The notes beneath the pieces are model-generated. The model had not been told where the DNA came from. It did no database searches and was given only the letters and a program-made list of their open reading frames with translations. Positions 24,069-33,702 of a stretch of DNA of 47,035 nucleotides are shown here, piece after piece; within the stretch, counting starts at the first letter, position 1, and each line of letters begins with the position of its first letter. Origin of the DNA: an uncultured Eubacteriales bacterium (GTDB taxonomy: Bacteria > Bacillota > Clostridia > Peptostreptococcales > Anaerovoracaceae); contig ONAY01000020.1 in NCBI GenBank assembly GCA_900315895.1, positions 1 through 47,035 on the forward strand, in the 5' to 3' direction. Both the position numbers and the translations under genes were made by a program.

Positions 24069-27000
24069 TTACTCAAACAGCACGATCTCAGCTTCGGGAT
24101 CTGCCATGATGGTCCTGACGTTATTGTCGGTGACCAGTGTGGGTCCGCCGAATGTGACGCTCTTGGTGGCGCCGGACTCCTGTACCCACTTGGCAACGTT
24201 TGCGATCATGTCATCTCTGTCCATGGCAAGCAGTACGGGTGCTCCGATGACGGATGCAACTGCTCCGCCGCTCAGTCCGTCCGGGAAGTTCTGGCCGTAT
24301 ACCAGAACTGCTGTCTCGCACTCGCCCGGGAAGAACTCGTGGGCTACCATGTAGGATGTCTCGTAACGGTTGTCGCCTTCGAAACGCTTGATGCCGCCGT
24401 CAGCAACGAAGTTCTTGAGGTCAGTCTCAACAGTTGCATTCACAGCGCTTGTTCCGCCGACGATCCATGCCTTCTTGGGCTGGGCTTCTCTCAGGTAATC
24501 CTGCTGGTCAGCAGTGAGCTTAGCGCCTGCAAGAAGGATGGGCTTGCCTACGGAGCTGGTGGAAAGTGCATCAGCGAATTTTGTAGCGGATGCTACCAGT
24601 ACTTCGCTTGCATCTCCGCCGAGAGCATTTCCTTCTTCAAGGATCAGGATGTTGGTCTCGAACCTGTTGGCTCCGCCGAGACGCTTCACGTCGAATGACG
24701 CATTTTTCAGCTGCTGTTCAAATGCCTCTGAGACTACGCTGGTTCCGCCAAGGAGGTAGACCTTTCCTGCGGGCTTAACATTATGTCCGATATATTCCAG
24801 TACAGCTCCTTCGTACATCGGGTGTACCAGAAGGATGGGTGCTTCAGCGACTGCAGCCAGATAGCTTCCGCTCAGTGCGTCTGCGAAGTCTCCGCCGTAT
24901 GCTACCACAACGGTATCGAACTGGTCGATTCCTTTGACTGTCTTCATGTAGTTGGCAGCCTGGAATGCTGTGTCGTAACGGCTGGAGCCCATGACTCTCA
25001 GATGCGGGATCGTGGGTTCTGCGGGCTTCTCTGTGTTAGTGATGGTTCCGCCGTCCACTGCGAAGGTGGCGTCCTCAGCACCGTAGCTTACTTCGTATCC
25101 GGGCCATGTCTCAGTCTCAGTTACGGTGTAATTGATCTCGACAGGCGCGCCGTTGACCAACTTATACTTGGGAAGTCTTACGAATACTGCAGTCCAGGGC
25201 TCATGCTCCTGACCACCCTGCATGATCGGATTGCCGTCTTCCTGTCCTGTAAGAGTTACGGCGAATCCGGTGTCCTCTCCGTCAGCATAGAGTGTGAACT
25301 TGACCGCTGCTCCCTCAGGTGCTGTGGTGGTTCCGTCAGCGTTGACCCATGCCTTGGATACGGTGACGCTTGTGATCTCCTGAGTATTGGTGATCGCTTC
25401 GCCATTCAGTGCGTAGTTCTGACCGTTGGGATAGCTTGTGGTGAATCCCGGAACACTGCCGATCTCTCTTACTGAGTAGACGATCTCGTTGCCGTTTGAA
25501 TCGAATTTGTCAAGTCCGGCGAAGGTTGCTTCCCAAGGAGCTGTCTCTGAAAGTTCAGGATTGCTATTTGTGGAATCTTTTACTCCATCGAGGCTGATGG
25601 TATATCCGGTATCAATGCCGTTAGCGTTGAGTCCGAATGTTACGGTCACACCCTGCGGGGCTTCCATATCCACAGTATCCCAAATCTTTGAAACGGTGAT
25701 GTCTACTGTGGGTTCTTCAACCTTGCAGACCACGTCTGCCCTGTTCCTGATACGGATTCTCGGGAAGGGTCCCTCGGGTGCGTTGAAGGTGTTATCGTAG
25801 GAGGAGATACCTGTTACGGTGATCTCAGCGCCAACTTCGCAGTTCTTAACTTCATTCTGGGTAGTGATGTATCCGTCGATGAATACTCTTGCAATGTCGC
25901 CCTTGCTGTCCTCGACCATGATGGTCTGGATCAGGCCGTTGACCACTTCGAAGCTCTGAACTGTACCCTTAACTGTTACCAGTGAACCAAGCACGGACAG
26001 GTTGTTGATCATCTCTGCACTGACCTCTGTAGGTGTGATCTCGCCGGATCCGATGACCGCGATGGACTCTACCTGAAGTTCAGGTTCTTCCTGATAGAAG
26101 TCTGTGTATCCTTCGATGTGGACCTTGTCACCGATCTTGTATTCTCCGGAAACGGGGAAGCAGCAGATGCCGCCGGTAGCGTCCTGAACGTAGATGCAGT
26201 CGAAGAATGCTGTATCCTTGTCATAGCCGGAAGCGTTGGATGTTACGATACCCTCGATGGCGTATTCGTAACCGGCTTCGGTCTGGGAGTTGACTACGTC
26301 GATGTCGGTTACCGGAAGGTCGCCCTCGTTCTCACGTACGGAGAATGTTACGTCCTTGGAGTAGGTGACTTCCTTGTCGCCTACTGTGAATACTGCTGTT
26401 ACCGTAACGGTCATTCTCTTGGCAACGGTGGGTGTGTACTCGAAGGGTACTGTGATCTCGTCGCCTGCAGCGATTGGGTGTCCGTCGGTGTCTGTCCCGA
26501 TAACTGTGCTTCCGTCCACTGTGTAGGTAAGTGACTTAACGTTTACAGCGTCTTCTTCGTTATTGAAGAGTGTGGTGTTAATGGTCATGGGCTGGTTCAC
26601 CAGCGGCTGATCTTCTGCAACTTTCACTTCCTTGATTCCAACTGCTACATCAAGTCCTGTCCAGATAGGTGCGGTAACTGCGATGTCGCCGTCTTCCTGA
26701 GTGACTCTTACGAAGTAGTAGCCGTATTCAGGTGTGAGTTCTGCTGTGAACAGGCCTTCTGCCAGTTCTTCTGCACTGTCCCAGGTCTTAGCCACGACTC
26801 CGCCGTTAGCTACGAGCTCGACCTTAGCGGTTCCGTCATAGTTGTTGGGATCGTAAACTGTGATAACTGTTTTCAGTGTCTCAGGGGTGTTTTCCTCTGT
26901 GAAGATGGTGCCCATGGGCTCATCATTCATTGTGTAGCTGATCTGAAGGTTCTTGTCCTCAGTAGCATAGACTCTCAGGTCGCGGATAGCATTGTAGATG

Positions 27001-30000
27001 CCTTCCTCTGAGAAGTCATTTGTAAGGATAACGTCTCTTGCGTCGTTGGCATTACCCCAGCGACCCTTGTGGTTATCCTGGTTGTTGGTGGGAGCCAGGT
27101 GCCATCCCTGATCCAGAGCCAGTGTGTACTGCTCATAGCTGGGATAGTATCCGCCTGCTCCGATCTGGCCTTCGCCGTTTCCTACCTCTACCAGGAACAT
27201 GTGGGCGTCAGTCTCCTCATTCCAGTATGAGAAGTCTGTGAAGTTGCCGAATGTTGTTCCCGGGTGGTTGAACTGGCTGAGAGACTCACCCTTGTTGATG
27301 GTCTCATAGTACAGTTTCATACCGGCGTCGTTGGTCTTGTTGTTCAGAAGCGCATTGTTTCTGGAAACCAGACCGTCTGAATCGTAGGTATTGATGTGGC
27401 CGGGGCCGCCGGACCATGTCATTTCGAATCCGCCGATAGCGATCACGTCGGACTGCTTATCGTTGAATGCTGCGATGGTCTCCTTGTAGGTGTTCCAGTC
27501 AGCCAAGCTTCCTGCTGTCATGAGGCTCTTGTCGTTAAGAGCGTCTGCCGGGTTGGCTGCGTTGGGAGCGTCGAAGTAGTTGGAGTGGTCTGTGAAGGCC
27601 ACGAACTGAACGTTGGCGCTCTCAGGAAGTGATCCGATGTAGTCCAGAGCTGTCTCCAGTGTACCGGAACCGTCGGAGTATGTGGTGTGTGAGTGGAGCT
27701 GTCCGAAGTACAGCTGGTAGTCGGAGATTCCTACTGTGAAGTTCCAGGACTTCTCTGCGGATACTCCGTCTTTTCTTGTAACGGTCATCAGTACGTTTAC
27801 ACGGCCGTCTTCCATGTCTTCAGTCGGTGTGTAGCTTAAGATGCCGTTCTCGTATACGATGTCTGTGATGACTTCATCGTTAAGCTTAAGTGTGAAGGTC
27901 GGCTCCTCGCCTACGTTACCTACTCTTGCGGAGACCACAGGTCTCTTGTCATCCCTTGTCTGGGAGTTGGGAGCAGGTGTGAGATCCTCGAAGAAGGGCT
28001 CATCAACGATGGCCACTGTCTTGGATCCTTCGTATTCGATGCCGTAGCTGTTTACTACGTTTACGTTGAGCTCAAAAGATTCAAGTCCTTCTTCAACGTC
28101 GATCTCAGAAGCAGGAATCGTGAATGTGTAGTTCTTGCCGTCGGAAGATACCTCGTAGTCTGTGATAGTTCCGGTCTTTGATCCTGCTGTGAAGGTGATC
28201 TCGATATCGGTGATCTCATCTGCAAGGTCATCCAGAGTGATGGTCACAGGGAAGTCTTGCTCGATGTATCTGGAGTCTTCGCAGTCGAAGATCACGCTGG
28301 GATCCTGGACAACGCCTTCGTGGATATCAGTATCATCTGTTACCTTGTAGAAGTCGAAGTAGAAGATGCTTGTGTCTTCTGCGTTTGCCTTGTATGTCCA
28401 GCCTGAGAATACACTTGAATAGTATTCGATGCAGACCGGGGATCCCTTGTAGTTAGCTGTTTTGTTGAATACTACGTATCCGTCGCTGTCAGAAGGCTTG
28501 GACAGATACCACTTGGCGGTTCCCGGAATGCTTCCGTCTTCGTTGGCTTCTACGAAGAGAAGTTCTTCTTCATCGTTTGAAGCAAGATACTTGCCGCCCA
28601 CCTCGAAGGTGTAGTAGCGTCCGGTGGTTCCAACTGTGAATACATAGGCTCCGTTTCCGGGATTAGCCTTATCGCCAACGATGGTAGTCGGGATAGCATC
28701 CATTGAATAGTTGGCTTCCTTGAAGAGTCCTACGGAAGCTTTTGCAGCATCGCTGTACATTACGTACTGCTCGCCTGCTGTAAGGATTCCGTCCCATTCA
28801 CCGTCATCATACTCGGCTACTGCGTCTGCAGGATCTACCAGGTAGAACTGAAGAGCGTAGTCTGTGCTGGTGATCTGGTCTGGATACGGAGCATATCCGG
28901 AGAATACCTCTCCGCCGTTACGGATAAATGCCTCAATGTAGACATCACGGCCGCTTATCTTAAGAGTGCTGCTCTTGATATACCAGGTATGGTTCTGAGA
29001 GTTGAAGGGGCTAAGTACCCATTCATTGACGGTTTGCTCATCGTAATTTGTGTTGACTGTTAATTCTGCGTATGTCTTGCCGTTGACTACGCTGGGCCAT
29101 ACAGAGATACTGTCGCCTTCCTTATCATTGGAGTAGAAGGAGTATGTTCCGTTGTCGTTTACTTTGACTTTCCAAACTAAGTCTGATGTGAAGTCCTTGA
29201 CCTTGCCGTCTTCAACGATGGCGGGGTTGGCCTTAAGGTACCAGTCTCCATTGGCCTTTGAACTGATAGCTGTCTTGTGAGTCGGGCTGTAGATGGCAAC
29301 TGTTGCGCCGTCTGTCAGCTGGCTCAGGCTTGTTACCAGATCTCCCTCAACTGCCGGGCCTGAAGGTGTTTCAGGCTCTGCGCCCTTCTTATAGAAGGTG
29401 ATGCCGAATGCGCCCTTTTCGGGAGCATTGGAGGCATATACGGTAAATCCGTTGAAATACTCGAGATGGAAGTTTCCATAGTTGTTCGACCATCCGTTCA
29501 GATACATGTAATAGTTGAAATCTTCAGAATCAGGTCCTGTCAGCTTCCAATTAGTGTATGTACCGTCGGTCACTACAAGGTTGTTGTAGGTTCCGCTTAC
29601 AACTCCGCCCAGGGTATTGGTGCCCTGTGTGAATGTGTATGTGCCGTCCTCATTCTTGGTCACTGTCCAAACAACGTTGGTGTTGTCTGTGGTGATCACA
29701 CCGTCTTTAGGTGTAAGTGCAATGCCCTGAACCTTGTGGCTCACGATAGTATTGCCAACCGCCATGCCGCTTCCTGCGTTGTAGAGGATGACTTCGTCGC
29801 CTGTGTTAAGTGTGCTTGTGAGGCCGAAGGTGTCGCCTGTGGGTTCAACCGGTTCTGTGCTCTTCTTTACGAGATAGAACTGAAGACCGTAGTCTGTCTC
29901 GTTGAGTCTGTCCTCGGTTGAATAGCCACAGAATACAGGCTTAGTTGTTCCGCTGATATTCTTGTTATATGCTTCGATATAGCAGTGTCCGTAGCTAGTT

Positions 30001-32234
30001 GTAAGAGTGCTGCTGTACACATAATATGTGTTGGCCTCTGCATTGCAGTCCCTGATATTCCATCCGGATGCTGCCCCGGAGACTGAAGCATTGCTTGTAA
30101 GCTCAACAAAATTACCACTGAGCCATGCAGAAACTTTCTTGTCGCCCTGAGAGAAGGTATAGACTCCATCCTCAACGCTAACATCCCATATAAGATTTGC
30201 CGCAGGATCTACTACCTTGTCATCCTCTATGGTAACAGCTGCACTGTCGAGATACCAATCAGCATTGATTACATCTGATGTCATCGCAACGGAGTGACCC
30301 GGATTGTAGATGACAACGCTAGCGCCGTCTTCAAGATCCGCAAGATCTGTTACCAGCCCTTCCTTCTCACCCTTCACCTTAAGTTCTGTGGCCAGGGTGT
30401 TTTTGAGCTGCTTGGTTCCGTTGAAAACACTTAAAGCACATGTGATGTCGACTGTGTCGCCAACTTTAACATCCCATGCTCCATCAGTCTTGCCGACAAC
30501 GCCCTTGTAAAGCTGGATGGTATTGTCGTCAGCATCCTTGAATGTGATGTTGGGGTTGGAATATGCTCCGTTGTTGTCAAAGACCTCTGTTACGGTGAGA
30601 CCCTTCAGACTCACATAGGTGCAAATGTCTGCATCAGTGAGAGTGCCGATTGTCCTTTCTGTTGCAGTGAGGGTCATGCCCTCGGACATCTCATATGTCG
30701 CGCCGGACAGTTCGGGAAGGCCCTTATAGGTAGCTCTTTTACCTGTTCCGATAAGTGTGTCTCCAAGAGAGATGCCTGTGGGAGCAGTGTCGAAGAACAG
30801 GTCGATTCCGCCGGTCTCGTCCTGGATGTAGATGTTCTTGCCATCTACCAGAGTAACTACACCTTTAACGGTGAATTGAGTGTTCGCAGCTCCGGCCAGT
30901 GCTTCTGCGATGGTGTCGTACTCGACTGCAGGTGTGTCTTCCTTGAACTCACCTGTAACCGTGGTGTTCTCGGTGATCTTTACTGTTACGACTCCGTTTG
31001 TATCAGCGGGATTGATGGCTGCGCCGTTTACGAAAAGCTTATCAGCAACATATCCCTCATCGGGAGTCATTGTGATGGTGATTTCTTCGTTGTATGCAAT
31101 GTTCTCTGTCTTGGAAGCCGTGATGGTTCCGTGTTCAGCCTGCTGAACGGTGACAGTGAAGGGTCCCTGAGGAGGATCTACCGGTGTGCCGTTGTCGCCG
31201 TAGAACTCGAACTTGTAGGCAGCATTGTTATCCTTCACACCGAATGTTGTGAATCCGCTGTAGTACTCAAGAGCCTGCTGGCTGCCATTGTATACAGCCG
31301 CATTGTTTATGATGTACCAAGTGCCGTCTGTCTGCTTCTCCAGAGTCCACTTGGTGTAATCGCTCTCTGTGTCAGTAAAGGAAAGCCCTTTTCCTGTAGC
31401 AGGACAGGTGAGGTACTTTTCATCCGTAGTAACGAATGTGAAGAGTCCGTTCTCTTCCCTGACATCCAGCTGTACCATGGAATTCAGGAGTCCCAGTTCA
31501 TCATTGTCATTGAATGTGGTGGGCATTCCCAGGAGTATGGCTCCGCTGGCAGTTCTTGAAAGAGTGGTGCCGGAATCCGGATGATGGATGACTACGATGG
31601 CTCCATCGACAATGTCATCTTCAATCAGAGGCCAGTAAGCAACGGGCTGTTCTGCCTCTCCACCAGACTCAAGTTCCCAGAACTTAAGTGTCTGGCCTGA
31701 AATATTACCAGTGGTGTTGGTGTAGCAGCGCCAGTCCTGGTTGTTATACACACCCAGATAACGCACTGCATTATTTGAGTCTGTTGCAGCAAGATAATTA
31801 TTTGAGACGGACCAATCAGCTCCAACAGACGGTTTGGTATTTACTCTGACACCGTTATTGGTAGCAGTTACAAACAGATACAGCCCGGCATCGTTTGAAA
31901 TGTTGTACTTGCCGTTGGCCTCTGTTATGGTCCATCCGTAATCGGATGCTTCACCCGGTGTGGTCAGCTTGCCGTCAGCTACCGTACCTGCCATGGCAGT
32001 GGGACCACTGCTATTGGCTTTAGCTGTTGGAAGCACCCAGGTGGTTGTTCCCTTTGTCATCGTGATCGCAATGGGCTTGTCCGATGCGGCTGCTGCAGCG
32101 ATGTCGGTGACCTCAGTCCAGGTCGATCCGTCGGCTGCGTATGCCTCAGTCGTCCATGCCATGGGCGATGACATAGTAAATATCATCCCTATACATAAAA
32201 GTATAGAAATGACTCGCCATAAAGATTTTTTCAT
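24069..32234 (-). CDS. Giant wall-bound surface protein with PHP metallohydrolase domain
   Basis: About 2721 residues from the ATG at 32234 (GGAGGA about 7 bases upstream). A signal peptide ends AYA-AD near residue 34. Next come repeated beta-rich modules of about 165 residues (about 36-360 and 625-1300; recurring LEDGASVVIYNPG / WYLDS / YGLQFYLV), split by a divergent InlB-type repeat (360-435) and an OB-like module (435-625, NIYIQDETGGIDLF). Two Ig-like segments follow. The PHP/CehA-type domain is about 1505-1775, with metal ligands in QLHSHTTYSDG, FTDHSN and NNQDNHKG. A second OB module (1975-2175), two Cna-B-like domains (2175-2410) and three CW_binding_2 repeats (MGSSRYDTA, LGGANRFETN, FEGDNRYETS) end the protein. 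Likely a secreted phosphoesterase held non-covalently in the wall; the substrate is unknown. Confidence 0.88.
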   Translation of the reverse strand: MKKSLWRVISILLCIGMIFTMSSPMAWTTEAYAADGSTWTEVTDIAAAAASDKPIAITMTKGTTTWVLPTAKANSSGPTAMAGTVADGKLTTPGEASDYGWTITEANGKYNISNDAGLYLFVTATNNGVRVNTKPSVGADWSVSNNYLAATDSNNAVRYLGVYNNQDWRCYTNTTGNISGQTLKFWELESGGEAEQPVAYWPLIEDDIVDGAIVVIHHPDSGTTLSRTASGAILLGMPTTFNDNDELGLLNSMVQLDVREENGLFTFVTTDEKYLTCPATGKGLSFTDTESDYTKWTLEKQTDGTWYIINNAAVYNGSQQALEYYSGFTTFGVKDNNAAYKFEFYGDNGTPVDPPQGPFTVTVQQAEHGTITASKTENIAYNEEITITMTPDEGYVADKLFVNGAAINPADTNGVVTVKITENTTVTGEFKEDTPAVEYDTIAEALAGAANTQFTVKGVVTLVDGKNIYIQDETGGIDLFFDTAPTGISLGDTLIGTGKRATYKGLPELSGATYEMSEGMTLTATERTIGTLTDADICTYVSLKGLTVTEVFDNNGAYSNPNITFKDADDNTIQLYKGVVGKTDGAWDVKVGDTVDITCALSVFNGTKQLKNTLATELKVKGEKEGLVTDLADLEDGASVVIYNPGHSVAMTSDVINADWYLDSAAVTIEDDKVVDPAANLIWDVSVEDGVYTFSQGDKKVSAWLSGNFVELTSNASVSGAASGWNIRDCNAEANTYYVYSSTLTTSYGHCYIEAYNKNISGTTKPVFCGYSTEDRLNETDYGLQFYLVKKSTEPVEPTGDTFGLTSTLNTGDEVILYNAGSGMAVGNTIVSHKVQGIALTPKDGVITTDNTNVVWTVTKNEDGTYTFTQGTNTLGGVVSGTYNNLVVTDGTYTNWKLTGPDSEDFNYYMYLNGWSNNYGNFHLEYFNGFTVYASNAPEKGAFGITFYKKGAEPETPSGPAVEGDLVTSLSQLTDGATVAIYSPTHKTAISSKANGDWYLKANPAIVEDGKVKDFTSDLVWKVKVNDNGTYSFYSNDKEGDSISVWPSVVNGKTYAELTVNTNYDEQTVNEWVLSPFNSQNHTWYIKSSTLKISGRDVYIEAFIRNGGEVFSGYAPYPDQITSTDYALQFYLVDPADAVAEYDDGEWDGILTAGEQYVMYSDAAKASVGLFKEANYSMDAIPTTIVGDKANPGNGAYVFTVGTTGRYYTFEVGGKYLASNDEEELLFVEANEDGSIPGTAKWYLSKPSDSDGYVVFNKTANYKGSPVCIEYYSSVFSGWTYKANAEDTSIFYFDFYKVTDDTDIHEGVVQDPSVIFDCEDSRYIEQDFPVTITLDDLADEITDIEITFTAGSKTGTITDYEVSSDGKNYTFTIPASEIDVEEGLESFELNVNVVNSYGIEYEGSKTVAIVDEPFFEDLTPAPNSQTRDDKRPVVSARVGNVGEEPTFTLKLNDEVITDIVYENGILSYTPTEDMEDGRVNVLMTVTRKDGVSAEKSWNFTVGISDYQLYFGQLHSHTTYSDGSGTLETALDYIGSLPESANVQFVAFTDHSNYFDAPNAANPADALNDKSLMTAGSLADWNTYKETIAAFNDKQSDVIAIGGFEMTWSGGPGHINTYDSDGLVSRNNALLNNKTNDAGMKLYYETINKGESLSQFNHPGTTFGNFTDFSYWNEETDAHMFLVEVGNGEGQIGAGGYYPSYEQYTLALDQGWHLAPTNNQDNHKGRWGNANDARDVILTNDFSEEGIYNAIRDLRVYATEDKNLQISYTMNDEPMGTIFTEENTPETLKTVITVYDPNNYDGTAKVELVANGGVVAKTWDSAEELAEGLFTAELTPEYGYYFVRVTQEDGDIAVTAPIWTGLDVAVGIKEVKVAEDQPLVNQPMTINTTLFNNEEDAVNVKSLTYTVDGSTVIGTDTDGHPIAAGDEITVPFEYTPTVAKRMTVTVTAVFTVGDKEVTYSKDVTFSVRENEGDLPVTDIDVVNSQTEAGYEYAIEGIVTSNASGYDKDTAFFDCIYVQDATGGICCFPVSGEYKIGDKVHIEGYTDFYQEEPELQVESIAVIGSGEITPTEVSAEMINNLSVLGSLVTVKGTVQSFEVVNGLIQTIMVEDSKGDIARVFIDGYITTQNEVKNCEVGAEITVTGISSYDNTFNAPEGPFPRIRIRNRADVVCKVEEPTVDITVSKIWDTVDMEAPQGVTVTFGLNANGIDTGYTISLDGVKDSTNSNPELSETAPWEATFAGLDKFDSNGNEIVYSVREIGSVPGFTTSYPNGQNYALNGEAITNTQEITSVTVSKAWVNADGTTTAPEGAAVKFTLYADGEDTGFAVTLTGQEDGNPIMQGGQEHEPWTAVFVRLPKYKLVNGAPVEINYTVTETETWPGYEVSYGAEDATFAVDGGTITNTEKPAEPTIPHLRVMGSSRYDTAFQAANYMKTVKGIDQFDTVVVAYGGDFADALSGSYLAAVAEAPILLVHPMYEGAVLEYIGHNVKPAGKVYLLGGTSVVSEAFEQQLKNASFDVKRLGGANRFETNILILEEGNALGGDASEVLVASATKFADALSTSSVGKPILLAGAKLTADQQDYLREAQPKKAWIVGGTSAVNATVETDLKNFVADGGIKRFEGDNRYETSYMVAHEFFPGECETAVLVYGQNFPDGLSGGAVASVIGAPVLLAMDRDDMIANVAKWVQESGATKSVTFGGPTLVTDNNVRTIMADPEAEIVLFE

Positions 32235-32278
32235 TACATACTCCTCCACTTAAGTTGGCTACCCCTTTATGTCCTACA

Positions 32279-32287
32279 ATTATACCA
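32279..32287 (-). promoter_or_regulatory. Promoter of the surface-protein gene
   Basis: Extended -10 TGGTATAAT (TATAAT at 32284..32279) lies 44 bases before the ATG on the minus strand. No strong -35 was seen. Confidence 0.6.
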
Positions 32288-32404
32288 AAAACTACTTTTC
32301 AGCGATACAAGAAATTTTCTTTTTTGCCCGATTCTTGCGTTATTTTTTTGCTGAATAATTTGACTTTTTTATCCTCACCATTTCGACGGCTTTGGTCCAA
32401 TCCC

Positions 32405-32433
32405 TTGACAAAAAAATGTATACTTGTTATTTT
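32405..32433 (+). promoter_or_regulatory. Promoter of the YibE/F gene
   Basis: TTGACA (32405-32410), 17 bases, TATTTT (32428-32433). Transcription should start near 32440, which excludes an upstream TTG start at 32424 and supports the GTG at 32460. Confidence 0.65.
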
Positions 32434-32459
32434 TTGTTTTAGAAGAAAAGAGGTACATC

Positions 32460-33632
32460 GTGAAGAAACCTAAAACCATAGAAAAACCTAAATTCGAGAA
32501 GACAACTGTCATCGTCCTGATCATCGCAGCGGTGATCTTCGCAGCCATGTTCTGGACGGTCCGCAGTCCTCAGGAGCAAGGCACTGAAGCCGACGAATTC
32601 GTGGAATACGAAAAAGGCACCGTAGTGTCCGTCCTGAGCGACAACACTCAGCAGGACCCGTCCTCCGACGGCGCTTACCGCGGCGAGCAGATGCTCACCG
32701 TCAAGGTGGAGAGCGGCAGGTACCAGGGCGAAGAGCTTTTGGTCTACAACTATGTGGGGCCGCTCTACGGCGTGCCGGTCAGTGAGGGCGACAGCGTCAC
32801 CATGGCCATCTCCACTCACTCAAACGGCGATCACAACGCCACTGTCTACGAGTACAACCGCATTCCGCAGGTCATGATCATTCTGGTGGTATTTTTTGCG
32901 GTTACCATCCTGGTGGGCGGCCGCACCGGTCTCAAGTCTCTGATCGGCCTGGTCTTCACCGTGATCTGCCTATTCCTGATACTGATCCCCATGCTCCTCA
33001 AGGGAGCTCCCACAATACTGACCACCTTCCTGATGTGCGCCTACATTTCCTTCGTAAGCTTTACGATACTTGGCGGAATTCACCGCAAAACCTTGAGCGC
33101 CTTCCTGGGCACTCTGGCCGGCACCGCGGTGGCCATGATCTTCGGGCTCCTGGCTCAGGCGCTCACCAAGGTCAACGGTCTCAGGATCTCCGACGTGGAG
33201 CCCTTGCTTCAGCTTAGGCAGTCGGGCACCGACATCGGGCTCAAAGGCCTCCTGGTGGCGGGCATAATCATAAGCGCGCTGGGCGCAGTCATGGACGTGG
33301 CCATGAGCATCTCCTCATCTCTTGAGGAGGTCCACGCCGCCAACCCGTCTCTTGGCGTCAAAGATCTCTTCAGGTCCGGCATGAACATCGGCCGCGACAT
33401 GGTTGGCACCATGACCAACACGCTGATCCTGGCCTTCCTGGGAAGCGGCTTCACCCTGATAATCTATCTGTACTCTCTGGGGCTCAGCTTCTATCAGCTG
33501 TTCCCCTCGGCCTACGTTTCCATAGAGGTCATAAGCGGCATCGCATCCAGCATAGGAATGATCCTGGCCATACCTCTGACCACCCTGATCTCCTCCTATC
33601 TGCTGGCCGGCGCAAAACATACTGGCCGCTAG
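32460..33632 (+). CDS. YibE/F-family multispan membrane protein
   Basis: About 390 residues from the GTG at 32460 (AAGAGG six bases upstream). One N-terminal membrane segment (VIVLIIAAVIFAAMFW) is followed by an external beta-rich stretch (EKGTVVSVLSDN, GEELLVYNYVGPLYGVPVSE). Then come about seven more membrane helices (VMIILVVFFAVTILVGG, SLIGLVFTVICLFLILIPML, GLLVAGIIISALGAVMDVAM, and others). The motif GALGAVMDVAMSISSSLEE matches the YibE/F (PF07907) family, whose function is unknown; transport has been suggested. It is a single gene with its own promoter and terminator. Confidence 0.85.
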   Translation: MKKPKTIEKPKFEKTTVIVLIIAAVIFAAMFWTVRSPQEQGTEADEFVEYEKGTVVSVLSDNTQQDPSSDGAYRGEQMLTVKVESGRYQGEELLVYNYVGPLYGVPVSEGDSVTMAISTHSNGDHNATVYEYNRIPQVMIILVVFFAVTILVGGRTGLKSLIGLVFTVICLFLILIPMLLKGAPTILTTFLMCAYISFVSFTILGGIHRKTLSAFLGTLAGTAVAMIFGLLAQALTKVNGLRISDVEPLLQLRQSGTDIGLKGLLVAGIIISALGAVMDVAMSISSSLEEVHAANPSLGVKDLFRSGMNIGRDMVGTMTNTLILAFLGSGFTLIIYLYSLGLSFYQLFPSAYVSIEVISGIASSIGMILAIPLTTLISSYLLAGAKHTGR

Positions 33633-33662
33633 GTGTTATTTGAGTTCCAACCCTGAAGAAAC

Positions 33663-33699
33663 GAGCCTCGGGCATCTGCCCGAGGCTCTTCGTCTTCTT
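33663..33699. terminator. Terminator between YibE/F and histidine kinase genes
   Basis: A 12-bp perfect stem, GAGCCTCGGGCA (33663-33674) with TGCCCGAGGCTC (33677-33688), is followed by TTCGTCTTCTT on plus and GTTTCTTC on minus. It probably serves both convergent genes. Confidence 0.78.
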
Positions 33700-33702
33700 A
33701 AT

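Noticed and set aside
24106-32253. Many long plus-strand frames opposite the giant surface gene (for example 24783-25475, 29466-29921, 30876-31559)
   Set aside because: They follow the codon structure of the minus-strand gene, are Cys/Ser/Val-rich without domains, and lack start signals.
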